From Roseimicrobium sp. ORNL1 (GTDB taxonomy: Bacteria; Verrucomicrobiota; Verrucomicrobiia; Verrucomicrobiales; Verrucomicrobiaceae), in NCBI RefSeq assembly GCF_011044495.1, contig NZ_CP049143.1:6882001-6946000 (forward strand): DNA of 64,000 bases. The letters run 5' to 3'. The notes under the pieces are model-generated. The model saw only the letters and a program-made list of their open reading frames with translations, was not told the origin of the DNA and searched no databases. The translations under genes were made by a program, and so were the position numbers. Below, one piece after another: positions 59,846-64,000 of the stretch (position 1 is the first letter of the stretch; each line of letters opens with the position of its first letter).

Positions 59846-60058
59846 ATGAGCATCACCGCGCTCAAAGCCGAACTGGCACAACTGCCGCAAGACCAGCGTA
59901 GAGAGTTGGTGGGCTATCTCATTTCGCTCAATCGCCCCGCTGCGGAGGAAGAGCGGCTAAAGAGCGAGTTGGCGCGGAAAATTGAAGACAACGATCCAGC
60001 GAACTGGATGAGCCTTGATGATGCAGAAAAGCTGCTTCTTCCTGAGCAGGACTCATGA
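59846..60058 (+). CDS. type II antitoxin-like protein
   Basis: 70 residues, helical (LAQLPQDQRRELVGYLISLN, SELARKIEDNDPANWMSLDD). Overlaps the toxin gene by 4 bp (ATGA), the usual order and coupling of an antitoxin. Related to the short RHH-less antitoxins that carry an EEERLKSELARK-like helix. Binds its toxin and probably its own promoter. Confidence 0.75.
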   Translation: MSITALKAELAQLPQDQRRELVGYLISLNRPAAEEERLKSELARKIEDNDPANWMSLDDAEKLLLPEQDS

Positions 60059-60309
60059 AGTTGCGGCTGCTGGTAGACTTGGAAGTTATTGAGGCTCTGC
60101 AACAACTGCCGGTTGCCCAACGAAAGCTGCTGCTCACGAGATTCCGGGCCATCCAGGACTTTCCCGCCAACTACTCAGACTATAGCCAGCCCGCAGAACA
60201 TTCCATGCGGGTGGACGTCAATGTCTGTGGGAACTGGGCCATTCACTATTGGGCAGATCACAACGACCGCCACGTCAAAGTCCTCAAGCTGCTGCCACTT
60301 GGTCGCTAA
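60055..60309 (+). CDS. RelE/ParE-superfamily toxin-like protein
   Basis: 84 residues, compact beta-sheet toxin shape: KLRLLVDLEVIEALQQLPVA (alpha hairpin) and DVNVCGNWAIHYWADHNDRH, then KVLKLLPLGR at the C-terminus. Typical of RelE/ParE-fold toxins that cleave mRNA or poison gyrase; the target is not determinable. It follows the antitoxin directly. Confidence 0.75.
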   Translation: MKLRLLVDLEVIEALQQLPVAQRKLLLTRFRAIQDFPANYSDYSQPAEHSMRVDVNVCGNWAIHYWADHNDRHVKVLKLLPLGR

Positions 60310-60318
60310 TCAGCTTCC

Positions 60319-61002
60319 CTACCTCCGCTCCACTACCTGCTGCGTCTGCCGCAGCTTCACGAAGGAGTTCGCCGGGATGACGCCATTCACACTGGTGAGC
60401 GGGTAGATGATGCTCTTCCTGCCCACCAGGGAGCCGGGGTTCACCACGCTGTTACAACCAATCTCGGCATGGTCGCCGATGATGGCGCTAAACTTCTTCA
60501 AGCCAGTCGCGATGCGCTTGCCATGATGCATGACAATCACTTCGCCGCGATCCAGGCGCACATTGGAAAGAATCACACCTGCGCCGAGGTGGGCCTTGTA
60601 GCCGAGGATGGCATCTCCCACGTAGTTGAAGTGCGGCACCTCGCAGTTGTCGAAGAGGACGCAGTTCTTGAATTCACACGAGTTCCCCAACACGCAGTTC
60701 GCACCGGCGATGACGTTCTCGCGGATATACGCCCCACTGCGCACCTGACATCCGCGCCCAATCCACGCGGGACCTTTGATCACTGCGCCTGGTTCGACCA
60801 CCGCACCTTCATCAATGAAGACGTGCTCGCCGATGGTGGCCTTGGGAGAGACCTCTCCAAGGATGGCGGGCTTCAGCTCCGTCTGCAGATAGCTCGCGAT
60901 GCGCGCCAATGCACTCCACACCGGCTGATCATCAGGAAACAAAGCGCGATGCGCCGTGTGGGTGAAGTCGAGGTAGTCGGCGGGGAGCATGGTTGATTGC
61001 AT
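60319..61002 (-). CDS. left-handed beta-helix (hexapeptide) sugar-nucleotide transferase-like protein
   Basis: 227 residues from MQSTMLPADYLD (or 60990). From ~50 on, hexapeptide repeats of the LbH type (ATIGEHVFIDEGAVVEPGAV, IGRGCQVRSGAYIRENVIAG). Resembles the acetyltransferase half of GlmU. The uridyltransferase domain is absent. Likely acyl/acetyltransferase on an amino-sugar or UDP-sugar. Confidence 0.85.
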   Translation of the reverse strand: MQSTMLPADYLDFTHTAHRALFPDDQPVWSALARIASYLQTELKPAILGEVSPKATIGEHVFIDEGAVVEPGAVIKGPAWIGRGCQVRSGAYIRENVIAGANCVLGNSCEFKNCVLFDNCEVPHFNYVGDAILGYKAHLGAGVILSNVRLDRGEVIVMHHGKRIATGLKKFSAIIGDHAEIGCNSVVNPGSLVGRKSIIYPLTSVNGVIPANSFVKLRQTQQVVERR

Positions 61003-61042
61003 TCGAAGTTTCAGACAGCTCTATCACCCATCTTAAGAGTCG

Positions 61043-61247
61043 CAGCCGGAGCCGAAGGCCCTGGACTGCGGCAGCCTGCTGCCGCTTTGAAGAGTCCGCA
61101 GCCTGCTGTGGCGATGGCAATGCTTGCCCGTAACGTCACATACTCAGAGAACAGCTAGGCGACTTCGTCGCTGTGTTTCGTGCAGCAGGCTGCACTTAGG
61201 GAAAGCGGCAGCAGGCTGCCGCAGTCCAAGGCCTCCGGCTCCAGCTG
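61043..61247. repeat. MITE-like element with ~65-bp inverted arms
   Basis: Left arm 61043-61108 and right arm 61183-61247 are largely complementary, including a perfect 26-bp core (61063-61088 and 61202-61227). About 74 bp lie between them. No gene inside. Lies in the 261-bp gap between the hexapeptide protein and frr. Confidence 0.75.
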
Positions 61248-61263
61248 CCCCCTTCCTGAGAAA

Positions 61264-61830
61264 CTACACCGTCATCAGCTCCTTCTCCTTCGAGGTCAGG
61301 TGCTGGTCGATTTCGCCAATTTTCTTGTCGGTGATGTTCTGCACTTCCTTCTCACCGCGGCGGAGGTCGTCTTCCGTGATCTCGCCGTCCTTCTCCTGCT
61401 TCTTCAGGGTTTCCAGGGCGTCGCGGCGGGCGGAGCGCACACGCACGCGGGCTTCCTCGCCCATCTGCTTGATGGTCTTCACGAGCTGCTGGCGGCGCTC
61501 GGTGGAGAGCTCCGGCACGGGCAGGCGGATGACCTTGCCTTCCACGGCAGGGTTGAGCCCCAGCTTGGACTCGTTGATGGCGCGCTCGATGTCCTTGATC
61601 GTGCCCGGGTCAAAGGGCTCAATGCGAATCAGCCGCGCTTCCGGGGTGGAAATCATCGCGAGCTGCTTCAGCTTCATGTGGCTGCCATAGCTCTGCACCA
61701 GCACGTCGACATTTTCCACGAGCATGGGTGAGGCCTTCCCGGTGCGCACGGCGGCGAACTCATGGATGGCGTGCTCGACGGCCTTGGTCATGGCGTCTTC
61801 AGCGGACTGGATGGTAACATTGGCGGACAT
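61264..61830 (-). CDS. frr: ribosome recycling factor
   Basis: 188 residues, standard. MSANVTIQSAEDAMTKAVEH start, RTGKASPMLVENVDV, and the C-terminal helix (MGEEARVRVRSARRDALETL). Dissociates post-termination ribosomes together with EF-G. Preceded on the same strand by pyrH, a conserved bacterial pair. Confidence 0.96.
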   Translation of the reverse strand: MSANVTIQSAEDAMTKAVEHAIHEFAAVRTGKASPMLVENVDVLVQSYGSHMKLKQLAMISTPEARLIRIEPFDPGTIKDIERAINESKLGLNPAVEGKVIRLPVPELSTERRQQLVKTIKQMGEEARVRVRSARRDALETLKKQEKDGEITEDDLRRGEKEVQNITDKKIGEIDQHLTSKEKELMTV

Positions 61831-61974
61831 GGCGGTGCAGGGACGTGTGGTTGGTTTGAAACAGGGAGGAAAGTAAAGCGAATCGCAGGGCAGGCCGTCG
61901 ACAGGTGGGTACCCTCGGCGGGCAAACAATGTGGCACGCTCCAGGACTGTGTCTTGCAGTCTTTTTTGGGACGC

Positions 61975-62703
61975 TTACGCAGTGACGATGGTGCCGATGG
62001 GCTCGCCAATGAGCGCCTGCCGGATGGTATCCGGCTCGTTCATGGAGAAGACCACAATGGGCATGTTGTTCTCCTGGCACAGGCTGAACGCCGTGGCGTC
62101 CATGACCTTGAGCTGGCGGACCAGCGCCTCCTGGAAGGTCAGGCGCTCAAAGCGGACCGCATCGGGATTCTTCTTCGGGTCGCTGTCGTAGATGCCGTCC
62201 ACCTTCGTGGCCTTCAGCACCACGTCCGCGGCAATCTCACTGGCGCGCAGGGCGGCGGTGGTGTCCGTGGAGAAGAAGGGATTCCCCGTGCCGGCGGCAA
62301 AGATGACCACACGGCCCAGCTCCAAGTGGCGCATGGCCCGGCGGCGAATAAAGGGCTCTGCCACGCCGTCCATCTTGATGGCGCTCTGCACCCGCGTGGG
62401 CACATCCAGCGCCTCCAGCATGGACTGCACGGCCAGCGAATTCATTACCGTGGCCAGCATGCCCATGTAGTCCGCCGTGGCGCGCTCCATGCCGCGGCTG
62501 CTCGCCGTGACGCCACGCCAGAAGTTTCCACCGCCCACCACCAGGGCGATTTCGAGTCCGTTTTGGTGCGCCGCCTTGATCTGGTGCGCAATGTTTTCCA
62601 CAATGGGTGGAGAAATATTATCATGGCTCCCCACTTCCCGGAGGGCCTCACCACTGAGTTTCAATAGAACGCGTTTGAACTTCCGCTTTTCGTCTTCGGG
62701 CAT
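61975..62703 (-). CDS. pyrH: UMP kinase
   Basis: 242 residues. Phosphorylates UMP to [18 protein letters not shown] at the N-terminus, the GGGNFWRG loop (~60), [14 protein letters not shown] (~82-95) and the [14 protein letters not shown] segment. The ATG at 62703 gives the conserved N-terminus; the longer frame (62733) is less likely. Confidence 0.96.
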   Translation of the reverse strand: MPEDEKRKFKRVLLKLSGEALREVGSHDNISPPIVENIAHQIKAAHQNGLEIALVVGGGNFWRGVTASSRGMERATADYMGMLATVMNSLAVQSMLEALDVPTRVQSAIKMDGVAEPFIRRRAMRHLELGRVVIFAAGTGNPFFSTDTTAALRASEIAADVVLKATKVDGIYDSDPKKNPDAVRFERLTFQEALVRQLKVMDATAFSLCQENNMPIVVFSMNEPDTIRQALIGEPIGTIVTA

Positions 62704-62759
62704 CGTGTGGGCTAGATTTTGCCCATCAAACACGGGGATGCCGGTGTTGCAAAGCTAAA

Positions 62760-63470
62760 TCACCCGCGGCGTCGCAACCGAATGAAGGGAAGATCGAGCA
62801 AAATGAAGAAGACCAGCGCCAGCAGCGAGGTCACGCCGATGTACCACGGCCAAGGTCCGAGCGCGTCGAACAGACTCGCGGTGGGCGGCTTGCGGCAGAG
62901 GAAGCCGTAGTTCGCCCCCACGGCCCAGTCGAAGATGCCCACCACCACGGCATACAGTAGGATGAAAAACCACGCCCGCCACTTCGCATGAGCTCGGGGG
63001 ATGAAGCCCAGCCCCAGCACCCCGTACAAGGCGGCGATGACCACGCCCCCGTGATTCACGAAGAAGAGAAAATACCGCGGATGCGGCCAGTCCTGCGTGA
63101 GCGCAGGGGTGATGAGTCCCTGCAGCGTGCCGGCCAGTCCCCAGAAGTACACCAGCTCAAACACCGGTCTCCGGTGGGTGAAAAGCGCGATGATAGCCAG
63201 GAACGCGCCCATGTCGCACAGGTGACACGGGTACGCATTCTCCGCCGTGAGGAACCCCATGTTGTACGCGACCCAGTAGCTGAGCGGCCACTGAATCAAC
63301 AAAAGCACGGCCATGGTCGTCTCCAAGGTTCGCTGCAGGTGCCGCCGGCGGGTGCGCGCCGCCCAGACCATGAGTGCCCCCACCACAAACACCGCCGCCA
63401 GCGCGGCGAGGTGCGCCGTGCTGAACGCACGGAATACCGGAGAAGCGACCTCAACAGGACTCGGGGGCAT
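62760..63470 (-). CDS. TIGR02206-family membrane protein
   Basis: 236 residues with six predicted membrane segments and the family's short conserved segment ENAYPCHLCDMGAFLAIIAL. Function unknown (YwaF-type). Ends in basic IRLRRRG. Independent of its neighbours. Confidence 0.85.
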   Translation of the reverse strand: MPPSPVEVASPVFRAFSTAHLAALAAVFVVGALMVWAARTRRRHLQRTLETTMAVLLLIQWPLSYWVAYNMGFLTAENAYPCHLCDMGAFLAIIALFTHRRPVFELVYFWGLAGTLQGLITPALTQDWPHPRYFLFFVNHGGVVIAALYGVLGLGFIPRAHAKWRAWFFILLYAVVVGIFDWAVGANYGFLCRKPPTASLFDALGPWPWYIGVTSLLALVFFILLDLPFIRLRRRG

Positions 63471-63496
63471 GCTGCGCAGCAGAGGGACGGGTCAGC

Positions 63497-64000
63497 CTAT
63501 CGCGTCCAGCGTCCGCCAGGGGAGAGGTGCACGCCACCGCCCGGGTCTGAGTAGTCCGTCTTGCCCACCGCACCCCACAGGGACACGCCAGTGGCCTTCT
63601 TCCAGGCCTTGCTCATGCTCTCCCCGGTGTGGCAGCCCCAGCTTTTGCAAAAGGCATCCCTCGTGAAGGCACCGCGATGGATGCGCGGCAGGTCCTTCTC
63701 GTGCAGCCAGGCTGAGGAGGCGCCGTAGATGTCGCTGCTGTAGTCGAACATGAAGCAGAACTTGTTGCTGTGGCCGAAGAACTCGAAGTTCGCGATCGGC
63801 AGGCGGTTGCGGTTCTGCCCGTTGTTGATGTAATTGATGAGCTGCGTGTTGTTGTCGAACCACAGCAGGCGCACCTTGTACTTGTCCCGCACACTCTCCA
63901 CCAGCTCCGTCAGGCTCCGATTGTCCTCCCCGCTGCGCGAGACGAAGGCCTTGCGGTAAACCAGCCACGTGATCACGGCATTCGGGTCTTTTGCCTGAAT
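63497..64000 (-). CDS. protein of unknown function, N-terminus cut by the window edge
   Basis: The frame stays open to the last base (codons IQAKDPNAVITWLVYRKAF), so an internal GTG at 63976 is not the real start. Residues ending in the window include FEFFGHSNKFCFMFDYSSD and KSWGCHTGESMSKAWKK. A hydrophobic-GH...hydrophobic-GC pair with ~50 residues between resembles the His/Cys dyad placement of clan CD cysteine peptidases, but this is only a motif reading. Not otherwise recognised. Confidence 0.65.
   Translation of the reverse strand: MQAKDPNAVITWLVYRKAFVSRSGEDNRSLTELVESVRDKYKVRLLWFDNNTQLINYINNGQNRNRLPIANFEFFGHSNKFCFMFDYSSDIYGASSAWLHEKDLPRIHRGAFTRDAFCKSWGCHTGESMSKAWKKATGVSLWGAVGKTDYSDPGGGVHLSPGGRWTR

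Noticed and set aside
1-64000. CRISPR arrays, rRNA and tRNA genes
   Set aside because: No regularly spaced direct repeats, and no tRNA cloverleaf or rRNA sequence was recognised by eye.

Overview
The window looks like a chromosomal segment of a Verrucomicrobiota bacterium, probably near Verrucomicrobiaceae (inference from gene content, no database search). Pointers are a HEAT-repeat/heme protein of the PVC type (1-1836), a DUF1501 plus DUF1549/DUF1553 pair (32243-35885), an Omp85/TamB pair (Gram-negative outer membrane), scattered nuo genes, and several families of palindromic intergenic repeats. No rRNA, tRNA, CRISPR array or prophage was recognised.

Layout. 1-9 kb: truncated heme/HEAT protein, SGNH hydrolase-sialidase-like fusion, small membrane protein, secreted double HMA-type metal-binding protein, TlpA-like thioredoxin, SWIM/SNF2 helicase. 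9-14 kb: LysR regulator divergent from ilvD, a 650-bp structured region holding a decayed gene fragment, an outer-membrane barrel-like protein. 13.8-18 kb (minus strand): secreted protein, fmt, adenylate kinase, family 9 glycosyltransferase, membrane protein. 18-21.6 kb: unknown protein, then a bufferin-like RiPP operon (Cys-rich precursor, DUF692/MNIO enzyme, DUF2063 partner). 21.6-32 kb: miaB, secreted proteins, tamA/tamB-like pair. 32-36.8 kb: DUF1501/DUF1549 operon and a Nif3-like protein. 37-42 kb: four-gene type VII secretion-like operon (WXG100-like protein, two helical proteins, FtsK/EssC-like ATPase) with its own terminator. 42-46 kb: lipoprotein, DEDD nuclease, RDD protein, an IF-1 with a Gly/Arg-rich extension, nuoE. 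46-50.4 kb: BlaI-type repressor plus a giant M56/BlaR1-like protein. 50.6-57.6 kb: HAD phosphatase, Uma2 nuclease, nuoD, a compact restriction-modification pair, and a RAYT transposase flanked by its palindromic repeats. 57.6-64 kb: duplicated secretin-related protein, toxin-antitoxin pair, hexapeptide acyltransferase-like protein, frr, pyrH, TIGR02206 membrane protein, and a truncated protein with a possible His/Cys dyad.

Working together. The bufferin-like operon, the double HMA protein and the TlpA-like protein point to envelope metal/redox handling. The FtsK/WXG100-like operon suggests an ESX/Yuk-like export system in a diderm. nuoE and nuoD lie 7 kb apart, but both carry the same perfect TGTGA-N6-TCACA palindrome upstream, suggesting one CRP/FNR-family regulator controls the scattered complex I genes.
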